Positions 16,945 through 25,910 of a stretch of 64,000 nt of DNA are shown piece after piece. The stretch is from assembly GCF_047872805.1 (NCBI RefSeq), contig NZ_JBLQUK010000006.1, forward strand, positions 1 to 64,000. Reading direction: 5' to 3'. Positions within the stretch are counted from its first letter, which is position 1. Each line of letters starts with the position of its first letter. The notes beneath the pieces are model-generated. The model was not told the origin of the DNA and did no database searches. It worked only from the letters and a program-made list of their open reading frames with translations. Origin of the DNA: Erythrobacter sp047872805 (GTDB lineage Bacteria; Pseudomonadota; Alphaproteobacteria; Sphingomonadales; Sphingomonadaceae). Made by a program: the position numbers and the translations under genes.

Positions 16945-17933
16945 TCGGTCGGGCGGTGGCCGTCGACCCACATGCGGATATTGGCGATCACCTTGTGGCC
17001 CGAATCCTCGCGCCCTTCGGCGGTGGCGCTGCCAATGTGGGGCAGGGTCATGACGTTGGGATGATCGATCAAGCGGCGGTCGACGTTCGGCTCTTCCGGG
17101 TAAACGTCCAGCCCTACGCCTGCCAGTTGTCCTGTGTAAAGTGCTGCGATCAAGGCCTCCTGATCGATCAATTCGCCGCGTGCAGTGTTGATGATGCACG
17201 ATCCCGGCTGCATCAGCGCAATCCGCCGCTTGTCGATCATTCCGCGTGTTTCCGGGGTAAGTGGACAATGCAGGGAAAGAATGTCGGCCTGCGCCATCAG
17301 CGTATCGAGATCACCCACAAATTTTACGCCCAACATCGTTTCGGCGGCCTGCGGCAGCGGCTTGCGGCTATAATAGGCAACCGAAAGCCCAAAGGCACGG
17401 GCGCGGTGGGCGACTGCCTGTCCGATGCGGCCCATGCCGACAATACCCAGCACCTTGCCGCTCAATTTACGCCCGAGCAGTCCGGACGGCGCCCATCCAG
17501 TCCATTCTCCGCGCCGAACCAGAGCGATGCCTTCGCGGATGCGGCGCGGCACCCCGATAATGCCGGCCATGGCCAGATCGGCGGTGTCATCGGTAAAAAC
17601 GCCGGGCGTGTTGGTGACCATGATGTCGCGCGCAGCGGCAGCGGCGAGGTCGATATGTTCGGTTCCCGCTCCGAAACTGGCGATCAGACGCAGACGGTCC
17701 CCAGCGCCCGCGATCATCTCGGCATCGATCCGGTCGGTGACGGTCGGCACCAGCACATCGCAATCCGCCATCGCGGCGCGCAATTCTTCGCGCGTCATGG
17801 GCGTGTCGTCAGGGTTCAGCACGGCCTCGTAAAGCTCGCTCATTCGTGCCTCGACACTGGGCATCAGATGACGGGTAACCACGACCTTTGGCTTGCCATT
17901 GGAAAATTGCGGGGCAGGGTGCGTCTGAGCCAT
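16914..17933 (-). CDS. D-isomer 2-hydroxyacid dehydrogenase
   Basis: This 339-residue NAD(P)-dependent enzyme interconverts 2-oxoacids and D-2-hydroxyacids; it most resembles the glyoxylate/hydroxypyruvate reductase group. The Rossmann motif GMGRIG is at 166-171, the substrate arginine at R252 (NTARGELID), the acidic partner in YPEEP (about 280), and the catalytic histidine at H299 (LPHIGSAT). The start is the ATG at 17933. It is divergent from the SH3 protein gene and convergent, with overlap, on the hydrolase gene. Confidence 0.9.
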   Translation of the reverse strand: MAQTHPAPQFSNGKPKVVVTRHLMPSVEARMSELYEAVLNPDDTPMTREELRAAMADCDVLVPTVTDRIDAEMIAGAGDRLRLIASFGAGTEHIDLAAAAARDIMVTNTPGVFTDDTADLAMAGIIGVPRRIREGIALVRRGEWTGWAPSGLLGRKLSGKVLGIVGMGRIGQAVAHRARAFGLSVAYYSRKPLPQAAETMLGVKFVGDLDTLMAQADILSLHCPLTPETRGMIDKRRIALMQPGSCIINTARGELIDQEALIAALYTGQLAGVGLDVYPEEPNVDRRLIDHPNVMTLPHIGSATAEGREDSGHKVIANIRMWVDGHRPTDQVLTALVRG

Positions 17934-18056
17934 GCACCTGCGCTAATGGGTTTCGCCCATCTTGGTCAAGCGGCGGCAACGTTGATTGGGACAAACCGCG
18001 TGGGCGAGAGCGGAACCGGCTTGAATGATGAACCATCGCAGCGCTATCAGCGCGGC

Positions 18057-18563
18057 ATGGTTGCTTCCAAAATTTGCGCGTCGCTGCGTGTCATTGCTGC
18101 GGCGCTGGCATTGACCCTTGGGTTGTGGGCAGGCGCTGCATATGCGCAGGACCGCGAGGCGCCCTATTGGGCGAGCCTGCGCTTTGACGAGGTCAATATG
18201 CGCGCAGGGCCAAGTCAGGATTATCCGATTGAATGGGTTTACCGGCGTAAGGGAATGCCGGTGCGGGTGGTGCGCCTGCGCGAAGGGTGGCGTCTGGTGG
18301 AGGACCCCGAAGGCACGCAAGGCTGGATCGAACGCAGTCAGCTTAGCACGGCATTGGGCGCAATGATCATTGGCGAAGGTTTGGCGGAACTGCGCGCGGC
18401 ACCGACCGCGGCAAGCCCGCTGCGATGGCGCGCAGAACCGGGCGTTGTCGCAGCATTGATCCGCTGCCGCGAAGGCTTTTGCGAGATCGAAGCCGGCGGA
18501 CGCACAGGCTGGGTGGTGCAGGACCGGCTCTGGGGCGCGGGTGAGTTGGAAGTGCCAGAATAG
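18057..18563 (+). CDS. Exported SH3-domain protein
   Basis: ATG 18057 gives 168 residues with a signal peptide cleaved near AYA/Q (30/31). Two bacterial SH3-like repeats follow: VNMRAGPSQDYPIEWVYRRKGMPV with GWRLVEDPEGTQGWI, then a degenerate copy with LRAAPTAASPLRW and CREGFCEIEAGGRTGWV carrying a cysteine pair. Such domains bind peptidoglycan or proteins in the envelope. The open frame continues upstream antisense to the dehydrogenase, but only this part has protein-like features. Confidence 0.85.
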   Translation: MVASKICASLRVIAAALALTLGLWAGAAYAQDREAPYWASLRFDEVNMRAGPSQDYPIEWVYRRKGMPVRVVRLREGWRLVEDPEGTQGWIERSQLSTALGAMIIGEGLAELRAAPTAASPLRWRAEPGVVAALIRCREGFCEIEAGGRTGWVVQDRLWGAGELEVPE

Positions 18564-18614
18564 CGCGGATTTTCCCGCGCATATCCGGATGGCGATCTGA
18601 TTTTCATCCGCGCT
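18562..18614. terminator. Candidate bidirectional terminator hairpin
   Basis: AGCGCGGAT (18562-18570) pairs perfectly with ATCCGCGCT (18606-18614) across a 35-nt loop, and a shorter GCGCGG/CCCGCGC hairpin is nested at its left side. It lies between two convergent genes and ends in TTGTTT on the plus strand. The long loop makes it less certain than the element at 3560. Confidence 0.45.
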
Positions 18615-18632
18615 TGTTTAGCGCAAACGCTC

Positions 18633-19829
18633 TTAAACCAGCTCGACCGCCACAGCGGTTGCCTCTCCGCCGCCGATGCACAGGCTGGCGACGCCGCGCG
18701 ATTTGCCCTGCGTTTTAAGGGCATTGAGCAGCGTGACTATGATCCGCGTGCCCGATGCACCAATGGGATGGCCCAGCGCGGTTGCGCCCCCGTTGACGTT
18801 GATTCGGTCATGCAGAATGCCGATGTCGCGCATCGCGAACATGGCAACACAGGCAAATGCCTCGTTCACTTCCCACAGATCGACGTCATCCACACTCCAA
18901 CCCGCCTTGGTCAGCACCTTTTCGATAGCGCCAACCGGGGCAACCGTGAAATCCTTGGGCGCGCGGGCATGGGCCGCCATGGCGACGATCCTGGCCGCAG
19001 GGCTGTGGCCGTTTTCGGCTGCGACGCTGGCACGGGTAAGGACCACGGCAGCGGCTCCGTCCGAGATTGAACTGGAGGTTGCAGCTGTGATGGTACCGTC
19101 TTTGGCAAAGGCAGGGCGCAGTTGCGGGATCTTGTCCGGGCGACCCCTGCCGGGCTGCTCATCCTCGCTGACGGTCATTTCGCCAGCGCGCGTCGAGAAG
19201 GTCACCGGCACGACTTCATCGGCAAACGCACCGCTGGCAATCGCGGCATTGGCGCGGGCGAGCGATTCGATGGAATAGGCGTCCTGATCCTCGCGGGTGA
19301 GCTGATATTCGTTGGCAGTATCTTGGGCGAAGGTGCCCATTGCGCGGCCTTCCTCATAGGCATCTTCCAGCCCGTCGAGGAACATGTGATCATAGGCCGT
19401 ATCATGGCCGATGCGCGCGCCCGAACGGTGCTTTTTCAGCAGATAGGGCGCATTGGTCATGCTCTCCATCCCGCCCGCGATCACATAGTCAACCGAACCG
19501 CTGGCCAGCGCTTCTGCGCCCATGATAACGGTCTGCATGCCGCTGCCGCATACCTTGTTGACGGTGGTAGCCTGAACCGATTGGGGCAGTCCGGCCTTGA
19601 TCATCGCCTGCCGTGCCGGTGCCTGTCCCAGACCAGCAGGAAGGACGCAGCCCATATAGCCGCGTTCAAACTTGTCCGCGGGAACGCCTGACCGTTCAAC
19701 CGCTGCTTTGACCGCTGCCGCACCAAGTTCGGTAGCGGAAACATCGGACAACGCGCCCTGCATCGCACCCATCGGGGTGCGGGCATAGGAAAGGATGACA
19801 ATCGGATCGGCGGCTGAAAACTGGCTCAT
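18633..19829 (-). CDS. Acetyl-CoA C-acyltransferase (thiolase)
   Basis: This 398-residue thiolase catalyses acetoacetyl-CoA formation or 3-ketoacyl-CoA cleavage. The ATG at 19829 is preceded by GGAG. The catalytic cysteine is C94 (NKVCGSGM), the histidine H354 (GGATALGHPIG) and the second cysteine C384 (SLCIGGGEA). NEAFA is also present. The overall pattern is of the biosynthetic AtoB/PhaA type, but a degradative role is equally possible. It is divergent from the aldehyde dehydrogenase gene. Confidence 0.92.
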   Translation of the reverse strand: MSQFSAADPIVILSYARTPMGAMQGALSDVSATELGAAAVKAAVERSGVPADKFERGYMGCVLPAGLGQAPARQAMIKAGLPQSVQATTVNKVCGSGMQTVIMGAEALASGSVDYVIAGGMESMTNAPYLLKKHRSGARIGHDTAYDHMFLDGLEDAYEEGRAMGTFAQDTANEYQLTREDQDAYSIESLARANAAIASGAFADEVVPVTFSTRAGEMTVSEDEQPGRGRPDKIPQLRPAFAKDGTITAATSSSISDGAAAVVLTRASVAAENGHSPAARIVAMAAHARAPKDFTVAPVGAIEKVLTKAGWSVDDVDLWEVNEAFACVAMFAMRDIGILHDRINVNGGATALGHPIGASGTRIIVTLLNALKTQGKSRGVASLCIGGGEATAVAVELV

Positions 19830-19992
19830 GGAAAGCTCCGGAAACAAGCGAGAGAAGGTCTGCCTCGATTTAGGGTGCATGGGCGAGGAAGGCAACGCGG
19901 TCATTGGCGGCATAAGCTATTACCTTGCGAGGGCGCGCGCTTTCCCGCAAAGCTGGTCGCAAATCAAAACCGATGCCTTTGGGAGAATTGCC

Positions 19993-21423
19993 ATGGCCGA
20001 TGACCGCCGCGATGAATTGGAACAATTGCTGAAACTTCAACGCGGGGCATTCACTGCTTCACGGCCCGAAACGATGGCTATGCGCAAGGATCGGATCAAG
20101 CGGGCGATGGCGCTGGTCAAGGATCACTCGGTCAATCTGTGCAAGGCGATGAGCGCCGATTTCGGCAATCGTTCGATGGAACAAAGTATGTTGACCGACA
20201 TCGCAGCGACGGTGGGTGCGGGCAAGCATGCATTAGGGCACATGGACAAATGGGCGCGTACCGAAAAGCGCCCAGTGCAATTTCCGCTTGGTTTGTTGGG
20301 GGCAAAGGCCGAGGTGCGGTATGAGCCGAAGGGCGTCATCGGCATCCTCAGCCCTTGGAATTTCCCGGTCAATCTGGCTTTTGCCCCGCTGATGCAGGTG
20401 CTGGCCGCGGGTAACCGTGCGATGATCAAGCCGAGCGAGTTTACAGAACGCACCAGTATGCTCCTGGCAGAGCTGGTGGATGAATATTTCACCCGCGACG
20501 AGGTTGCAGTGGTCACCGGCGGACCTGAAGTGGCGGCGGCGTTTTCATCGCTTCCCTTTGACCATCTGGTGTTTACAGGCTCGACCGCGACGGGCCGCAG
20601 GGTAATGCAGGCGGCGGCCGAAAACCTTGTTCCCGTGACGCTGGAACTGGGCGGCAAATCGCCCGTGGTAATGGGCCGCAGCGCTGATTTCGCCAAGGCA
20701 GGGGAACGCATCGCACTGGGCAAGATGATGAATGCCGGACAGATATGCCTCGCGCCGGATTACATGTATGTCCCCGAAGACAAACAGGACGAAGCCGTCG
20801 CAGGCGTGGTCAACGGCGTTTCGGCAATGTACCCGACTTTGCTTGAAAATGACGATTACGCTTCGATTGTGTCGGATCGACATTTTGAACGGCTTCAGGG
20901 CCTTGTCGAAGACGCGCGGGGCAAGGGCGCAGAAGTGATTGAGGTTAATCCCGGCAACGAAGATTTTGGCAATGCCAACCAGCGCAAAATGCCGCTGAAC
21001 ATCCTCAAGAACGTCAACGACGACATGAAGGTGATGCAGGAGGAAATTTTTGGCCCGGTCTTGCCAGTGATGACCTACAAGTCCGTCGACCAGGCGGTCG
21101 ATTACATCAACGAACATGACCGCCCGCTGGGTCTCTATTATTTCGGCGAGGAGAAGGACGAGCAGGAACGCGTCCTTAGCCGGACCATTTCCGGAGGTGT
21201 CACAACCAATGATGTGATCTTCCACGTCTCGATGGAAGACTTGCCGTTCGGCGGGGTCGGCCCGTCGGGTATCGGCAGCTATCATGCGGTTGAAGGCTTC
21301 CGCGAGTTTAGCCACGCCCGCAGCGTCTATCACCAGCCCAAGATCGACATTGCAAAACTCGGCGGGTTCAAGCCCCCCTATGGCAAGGCGACCGAAAAGG
21401 CTGCGGCCGGCATGATGAAGTGA
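19993..21423 (+). CDS. Aldehyde dehydrogenase, coniferyl-aldehyde type
   Basis: From ATG 19993 (GGGAGA upstream) this is a 476-residue NAD(P)-dependent aldehyde dehydrogenase. N123 lies in SPWNFPV, the general base E218 in LELGGKSP, and the nucleophile C252 in NAGQICLAPDY. The APDY context and the C-terminal LGGFKPPYGK resemble coniferyl-aldehyde dehydrogenases, which oxidise aromatic or long-chain aldehydes. The real substrate is not shown by the sequence. It overlaps the next gene by 4 bp. Confidence 0.9.
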   Translation: MADDRRDELEQLLKLQRGAFTASRPETMAMRKDRIKRAMALVKDHSVNLCKAMSADFGNRSMEQSMLTDIAATVGAGKHALGHMDKWARTEKRPVQFPLGLLGAKAEVRYEPKGVIGILSPWNFPVNLAFAPLMQVLAAGNRAMIKPSEFTERTSMLLAELVDEYFTRDEVAVVTGGPEVAAAFSSLPFDHLVFTGSTATGRRVMQAAAENLVPVTLELGGKSPVVMGRSADFAKAGERIALGKMMNAGQICLAPDYMYVPEDKQDEAVAGVVNGVSAMYPTLLENDDYASIVSDRHFERLQGLVEDARGKGAEVIEVNPGNEDFGNANQRKMPLNILKNVNDDMKVMQEEIFGPVLPVMTYKSVDQAVDYINEHDRPLGLYYFGEEKDEQERVLSRTISGGVTTNDVIFHVSMEDLPFGGVGPSGIGSYHAVEGFREFSHARSVYHQPKIDIAKLGGFKPPYGKATEKAAAGMMK

Positions 21424-22661
21424 GGGCGCTAGTCGCTCTTTGCGCGCTGGCACTCGCCAGTCCGACCTTAGCAGAGGATCGCGCACCCTGGCGTGCGGTT
21501 GATGTCGAGACCGGGCAAATCCGGGATATCGACGGGCTGGAACAACTCGCCCGGGATTTTCCCGAGAGCGGATCGGTACGCCTGAGGCTACTCCAGCCGT
21601 TGATAGCCGCAGGCGAAGTCGGAAAGGCATTGGAGACGCTCGAGTGGCTTTACGATCGCGGATACGTCTTCAGCGATGCGGCGCAGGCCCAAATCCCAAA
21701 GCTGATCGAAGGGGTCGATGCAGGGCGCATCGCCGAGCGTTTGATCGCCGAAGCGGAAGTGATCGAAGCGAGCGCGATAATCGCGATTCTTCCAGCTGAG
21801 GCAGGCCTGACCGAAAGCGTCGTGAAAGACCCGCGCACAAACACGCTCGCGGTCACTTCCCAGTCAGGCAACTCGATTTGGCAATACACTTCGCCTGATG
21901 AACACGCTCAGATCGATTTTGGCGAAGGACACAGCTTTTCAGGCATCGTTTACCGCCCAGTTCTGGATCAGCTTTGGGCTTCTGTTTCGGGTGTGCCGAA
22001 CCCGTTTAACGCAGAGCAACCTGCTGCCGGCCTGATGTCCCTGTGCATGGAACTTGAGTGCAGTCAGCAGCTTATCGTGATAGACAGTCAGGCCAAGTCA
22101 ATGAACGATCTGGTCGCGGCAACGGATGGGACGCTTTACGCGAGCGATTCCATTGGGGGCGGGGTCTATCGCCTTGGGAACGGTTCGAAATCGCTAGAGC
22201 CTGTTGTCAAACCCGGCACATTCCGCTCCCCGCAGGGGTTGGCGGTCAGCGAAGACGGGGCGAGGCTCTATGTGAGCGATTACCGTTATGGGATCGCGAT
22301 CGTTGATCTCGAAACCTTCGAAGTTTCGCGCCTGACTTCGGATATTCCGCTGCTGCTCGACGGGGTCGATGGTCTGTGGCGCTATGGCAACGAGCTGATC
22401 GCAGTTCAGAATGGTAGCTCGCCGATGCGGATCGGCGCCTTCATCCTGTCCGAGGACGGCAATCGGGTGGTCAGCCACCGCATTCTTGAACAGGCGCATT
22501 CGGAATGGACTGAGCCCTTGAGCGGCTCGATTGATGAAGGCTCGCTGATTTACGTCGGAAATGGGCAATGGGACCGATTTGTCGAAGGCCGGCTTGCAGA
22601 TGGAAAGCAGGCGATCCCAACCGAAATCAGGCGACTTCCGCTCAGTCCCACCCCACATTGA
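21420..22661 (+). CDS. Exported beta-propeller-like protein
   Basis: GTG 21420 overlaps the aldehyde dehydrogenase stop (GTGA) and starts a 413-residue protein with a signal peptide (about 1-18, cleavage LAE). A helical, TPR-like segment at about 35-110 (LEQLARDFPESGSVRLRLLQPL) is followed by SMP-30/NHL-like repeats: DPRTNTLAVTSQSGNSIW, NDLVAATDGTLYASDS, PQGLAVSEDGARLYVSDY. It is likely periplasmic. A lactonase or binding role is possible, but metal-binding residues are not clear enough to claim activity. Confidence 0.7.
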   Translation: MRALVALCALALASPTLAEDRAPWRAVDVETGQIRDIDGLEQLARDFPESGSVRLRLLQPLIAAGEVGKALETLEWLYDRGYVFSDAAQAQIPKLIEGVDAGRIAERLIAEAEVIEASAIIAILPAEAGLTESVVKDPRTNTLAVTSQSGNSIWQYTSPDEHAQIDFGEGHSFSGIVYRPVLDQLWASVSGVPNPFNAEQPAAGLMSLCMELECSQQLIVIDSQAKSMNDLVAATDGTLYASDSIGGGVYRLGNGSKSLEPVVKPGTFRSPQGLAVSEDGARLYVSDYRYGIAIVDLETFEVSRLTSDIPLLLDGVDGLWRYGNELIAVQNGSSPMRIGAFILSEDGNRVVSHRILEQAHSEWTEPLSGSIDEGSLIYVGNGQWDRFVEGRLADGKQAIPTEIRRLPLSPTPH

Positions 22662-22718
22662 CATAAGCGCAAAGCTTAGTTCGATTTTATGCAACAGATA
22701 TGTGGAGGAATGCCCGAG

Positions 22719-22747
22719 TCGACCACTTGCGCGGCGTTTGCTAGGGG
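22719..22747 (+). promoter_or_regulatory. Possible promoter of the nuo operon
   Basis: TCGACC (22719-22724) and TAGGGG (22742-22747) are separated by 17 bp and lie 43 bp before the GTG start of nuoA, in the 129-bp gap after the beta-propeller gene. The match to a housekeeping sigma promoter is modest. The sequence GCTAGGGGC also resembles motifs before fabA and prfB. Confidence 0.3.
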
Positions 22748-22790
22748 CGTAGGGGCTCCGCATTGGGATCAAGCAAGCTTGGAAATCGCC

Positions 22791-23177
22791 GTGATCGACC
22801 CGCTAGTCGACCTGAGCCAGTATCTGCCGATACTGCTCTTCATCATCATCGCCTTCGGGCTATCGGCTCTCTTCGTATTTCTGCCTATGGGCGTTTCGAG
22901 GTTAACCGGAGCTCACAATCCCGACGCGGAAAAGCTGTCCGAGTATGAATGCGGTTTCCCCGCGTTCGAGGATGCGCGCAGCCAGTTTGACGTGCGGTTC
23001 TATCTGGTCGCTATCAGTTTCATCATTTTCGATCTCGAGGCAGCGTTTCTGTTCCCATGGGCGGTCAGTTTGGGCGAAACTGGGTGGACCGGCTGGGCCG
23101 GGATGATGGTGTTCCTTGGCATCCTCGCCATCGGACTGGCCTATGAATGGAAAAAGGGAGCGCTGGACTGGGAATGA
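22791..23177 (+). CDS. nuoA: NADH-quinone oxidoreductase subunit A
   Basis: NuoA is a small membrane subunit of complex I near the quinone-site hinge. GTG 22791 (GGAAA upstream) gives 128 residues with three membrane helices. The conserved loop between helices 1 and 2 contains EYECGF (mobile loop Cys) and FDVRFYLVAISFIIFDLEAAF. It opens the operon and overlaps nuoB by 4 bp. An in-frame upstream extension to 22689 looks non-coding. Confidence 0.95.
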   Translation: MIDPLVDLSQYLPILLFIIIAFGLSALFVFLPMGVSRLTGAHNPDAEKLSEYECGFPAFEDARSQFDVRFYLVAISFIIFDLEAAFLFPWAVSLGETGWTGWAGMMVFLGILAIGLAYEWKKGALDWE

Positions 23178-23752
23178 GCACGCTGATCACCCCTCCGCAG
23201 AGCCTGCCCGATACCGCCGCGCTTGAAACCGCAAAGCCGGGAGAAATGCGCGCGCCTGATGCAGATTACTTCAAGGCGATGCAGACCGAGGTAAATGACA
23301 AGGGGTTTCTTGTCACTTCGACCGAAGACCTGTTCCAATGGGCGCGCACAGGCAGCCTGTGGTGGATGACTTTCGGTCTGGCATGCTGCGCGGTCGAAAT
23401 GATCCATGTGAACATGCCGCGTTACGATATGGAGCGGTTCGGGATTGCCCCGCGCGCTTCCCCGCGTCAGTCGGACGTGATGATCGTCGCGGGCACTTTG
23501 TGCAACAAGATGGCCCCGGCGCTGCGCAAGGTTTATGATCAGATGTCCGATCCCAAATATGTGATCAGCATGGGTTCCTGCGCCAATGGCGGCGGTTATT
23601 ATCATTATTCCTACAGCGTCGTGCGCGGCTGTGACCGGATTGTTCCGGTCGATATTTATGTGCCCGGTTGCCCGCCAACCGCCGAAGCGCTGCTTTACGG
23701 TGTGATGCAATTGCAGCGCAAGATCCGCCGTGTCGGGACGATCGAGCGGTAA
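23174..23752 (+). CDS. nuoB: NADH-quinone oxidoreductase subunit B
   Basis: NuoB carries the terminal [4Fe-4S] cluster N2 that hands electrons to quinone. The 192-residue protein has tandem C71-C72 (GLACCAVEM), C136 (GSCANGGGYY) and C166 (VPGCPPT) as ligands. ATG 23174 overlaps the nuoA stop. The N-terminal 40 residues are a typical alphaproteobacterial extension. Confidence 0.97.
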   Translation: MSTLITPPQSLPDTAALETAKPGEMRAPDADYFKAMQTEVNDKGFLVTSTEDLFQWARTGSLWWMTFGLACCAVEMIHVNMPRYDMERFGIAPRASPRQSDVMIVAGTLCNKMAPALRKVYDQMSDPKYVISMGSCANGGGYYHYSYSVVRGCDRIVPVDIYVPGCPPTAEALLYGVMQLQRKIRRVGTIER

Positions 23753-23761
23753 GGACCCAGA

Positions 23762-24532
23762 ATGTCAGTTCTCCATTCCGCCCCAAAGTTTGCTTCGAAC
23801 GCTGGCGTCATCGATGCGCTGAGTGAAAGCGTCAGCGTGTGGCTGTACGGTGCGTATGAGCAGCAAGGCGAAATTATCCTGACCGCCAAGCGGGAGGATA
23901 TCGAAACCGTACTGCGCACCTTGCGCGACGATCACGGCTACCAACAGCTGATGGAGATCGCGGGCGCGGATTACCCCGACCGGGCCGAGCGGTTCGAGGT
24001 GGTCTATATGCTGCTCTCGCTCACCAAGAACCACCGCGTCATGGTAAAAGTTTCGACCGACGAGAACACGCCGGTGCCGACTGTCACGACGCTGTGGCCC
24101 AATGCGGGCTGGCTCGAACGCGAAGTGTTCGACCTTTACGGCGTGGTGTTCGATGGCAATTCCGACCTGCGCCGCATCCTCACCGATTACGGCTTCGAAG
24201 GGCATCCTTTCCGCAAGGACTTCCCGATGACCGGCTATATAGAACTGCGGTATTCCGAGGAGGAAAAGCGCGTTGTTTACGAGCCGGTAGAACTGCCGCA
24301 GGACATGCGCACTTTCGACTTTCTCTCCCCATGGGAAGGCTCCGATTACGTGCTGCCCGGTGATGAAAAGGCCGATGGCCCGCCGCAAGTGGACAGGCCC
24401 AAGGTGACCGAAAAGCCGGGTGACAGCGGCGCCGATCCGGAAACCTGCGAAGTCGCTGCCGAGGGCACCGATGCTGTTCCGCCCGACATGATCGAGGTGG
24501 ACATCGAAGACGTCAAGGAGGGCGACGAATGA
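23762..24532 (+). CDS. nuoC: NADH-quinone oxidoreductase subunit C
   Basis: This 256-residue peripheral-arm subunit carries the 30-kDa signature EREVFDLYGVVFDGNSDLRR followed by ILTDYGFEGHPFRKDFP. NuoC and NuoD are separate here, unlike the fused E. coli protein. The C-terminal ~55 residues are an acidic, proline-containing tail of low complexity beyond the conserved core. It overlaps nuoD by 4 bp. Confidence 0.96.
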   Translation: MSVLHSAPKFASNAGVIDALSESVSVWLYGAYEQQGEIILTAKREDIETVLRTLRDDHGYQQLMEIAGADYPDRAERFEVVYMLLSLTKNHRVMVKVSTDENTPVPTVTTLWPNAGWLEREVFDLYGVVFDGNSDLRRILTDYGFEGHPFRKDFPMTGYIELRYSEEEKRVVYEPVELPQDMRTFDFLSPWEGSDYVLPGDEKADGPPQVDRPKVTEKPGDSGADPETCEVAAEGTDAVPPDMIEVDIEDVKEGDE

Positions 24533-25740
24533 GCGTCCAGATCGAAAATTCTCCGACCACCGACGGCGATGTTATCCAGAATTACACGCTCAATTTCGGG
24601 CCTCAGCACCCGGCGGCACACGGCGTGCTGCGGATGGTGATGGAATTGGACGGCGAGGTGATCGAACGCGTCGATCCGCATATCGGGCTGTTGCATCGCG
24701 GCACTGAGAAGCTGATCGAGACTAAGACCTATCTTCAGGCGCTGCCCTATTTCGACCGGCTCGATTACTGCTCGCCGCTGTGTCAGGAGCACTCCTACGT
24801 TCTGGCAATCGAAAAGCTGCTGAACCTCGAAGTGCCGGAACGCGCCCAGTATCTGCGCGTGTTGTTCGCGGAACTGACCCGCATCTGCAACCATATGCTC
24901 AACATCGGCGCGCATGTGATGGACGTGGGCGCGATGACGCCCAACCTGTGGGTGTTCGAACTGCGCGAGGATTGCCTCAATTTCTTCGAACGCGCGAGCG
25001 GAGCTCGCATGCACAGCGCATGGTTCCGGCCCGGCGGCGTGCATCAGGATGTGCCCGAAAAGCTGCTGGTCGATATTGGCGACTGGCTCGACAACCGGTT
25101 CTTCCAGCTGTTCGACGACGCGATGAGCCTGGTGATCGACAACCGCATTTTCAAACAGCGCAATGTCGATATCGCCGTGGTTGGCCGCGATGATGCGATT
25201 GCGTGGGGTTTCAGCGGTCCAATGATCCGCGCGGCGGGCATTCCGTGGGATTTGCGCAAGTCGCAGCCCTATGATGTCTATGACCGGATGGAATTCGACA
25301 TCCCGGTCGGCACCAACTCCGATTGCTACGACCGTTTCATGGTGCGGGTGAAGGAAGTGCGCGAGAGCGCGAAAATCATCAAGCAATGCATCGCGCAGAT
25401 GCCTGTTGGTCCGATTGCCAGCAGCGATGGCAAGGTTTCTCCGCCCAAGCGCGGCGAGATGAAGCAGTCGATGGAAGCGCTGATCCACCATTTCAAGCTC
25501 TACACCGAAGGCTTCCACGTGCCTGCGGGCGAGGTCTATGTCGCGACCGAAAGCCCCAAGGGCGAATTCGGCGTCTACCTCGTCAGCGATGGCACCAACA
25601 AGCCTTACCGCTGCAAGATCCGCCCCACGGCGTTCTCGCACCTGCAGGCGATGGAATTCATGAGCAAAGGCCACATGCTGCCCGACGCGACCGCCATTCT
25701 GGGCGCGATCGACGTGGTGTTCGGGGAGTGCGACCGGTGA
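24529..25740 (+). CDS. nuoD: NADH-quinone oxidoreductase subunit D
   Basis: NuoD, the 49-kDa subunit, forms the quinone cavity with NuoB. The 403-residue protein has FGPQHPAAHGVLR and HIGLLHRGTEKL near the N terminus, the conserved middle PYFDRLDY, and a C terminus with DVVFGECDR. It is derived from [NiFe] hydrogenase large subunits but lacks the Ni-binding cysteines, as in all complex I. The stop overlaps a small extra gene (GTGA). Confidence 0.97.
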   Translation: MSVQIENSPTTDGDVIQNYTLNFGPQHPAAHGVLRMVMELDGEVIERVDPHIGLLHRGTEKLIETKTYLQALPYFDRLDYCSPLCQEHSYVLAIEKLLNLEVPERAQYLRVLFAELTRICNHMLNIGAHVMDVGAMTPNLWVFELREDCLNFFERASGARMHSAWFRPGGVHQDVPEKLLVDIGDWLDNRFFQLFDDAMSLVIDNRIFKQRNVDIAVVGRDDAIAWGFSGPMIRAAGIPWDLRKSQPYDVYDRMEFDIPVGTNSDCYDRFMVRVKEVRESAKIIKQCIAQMPVGPIASSDGKVSPPKRGEMKQSMEALIHHFKLYTEGFHVPAGEVYVATESPKGEFGVYLVSDGTNKPYRCKIRPTAFSHLQAMEFMSKGHMLPDATAILGAIDVVFGECDR

Positions 25741-25910
25741 GCAAGAAGCTAGCTAACCGTTTTTACATTGTGCCGTTCGTGATCATGGCTGCTGCCTTTC
25801 TGATCGGACAAGGCAAGGAAGGCGCAGGAGTGCCTGTCGTAATAATGCTCTCAACAATGTGGGTCATTTACGCAGTGAAGTATCGGGACGGGGAAATCTC
25901 GAATGGCTGA
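25737..25910 (+). CDS. Small two-helix membrane protein in the nuo operon
   Basis: GTG 25737 overlaps the nuoD stop by 4 bp, and the stop overlaps the nuoE start by 8 bp. The 57-residue product has a basic N terminus (MSKKLANRF), two hydrophobic helices (about 10-24 and 31-46) separated by GQGKEGAGVP, and a charged tail (KYRDGEISNG). Its base composition is less GC-rich than the flanking genes. I recognise no family. Unassigned reading frames inside nuo/nqo operons are known from Paracoccus and Rhodobacter. A role in complex I assembly or the membrane arm is a guess. Confidence 0.65.
   Translation: MSKKLANRFYIVPFVIMAAAFLIGQGKEGAGVPVVIMLSTMWVIYAVKYRDGEISNG

Noticed and set aside
16956..18056. 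Long plus-strand extension upstream of the SH3 protein gene
   Set aside because: This part is antisense to the 2-hydroxyacid dehydrogenase; the signal peptide and SH3 repeats begin only at 18057.
24346..25674. 442-codon minus-strand ORF across nuoC and nuoD
   Set aside because: Antisense shadow of conserved complex I genes, with His/Arg-rich composition typical of such shadows.
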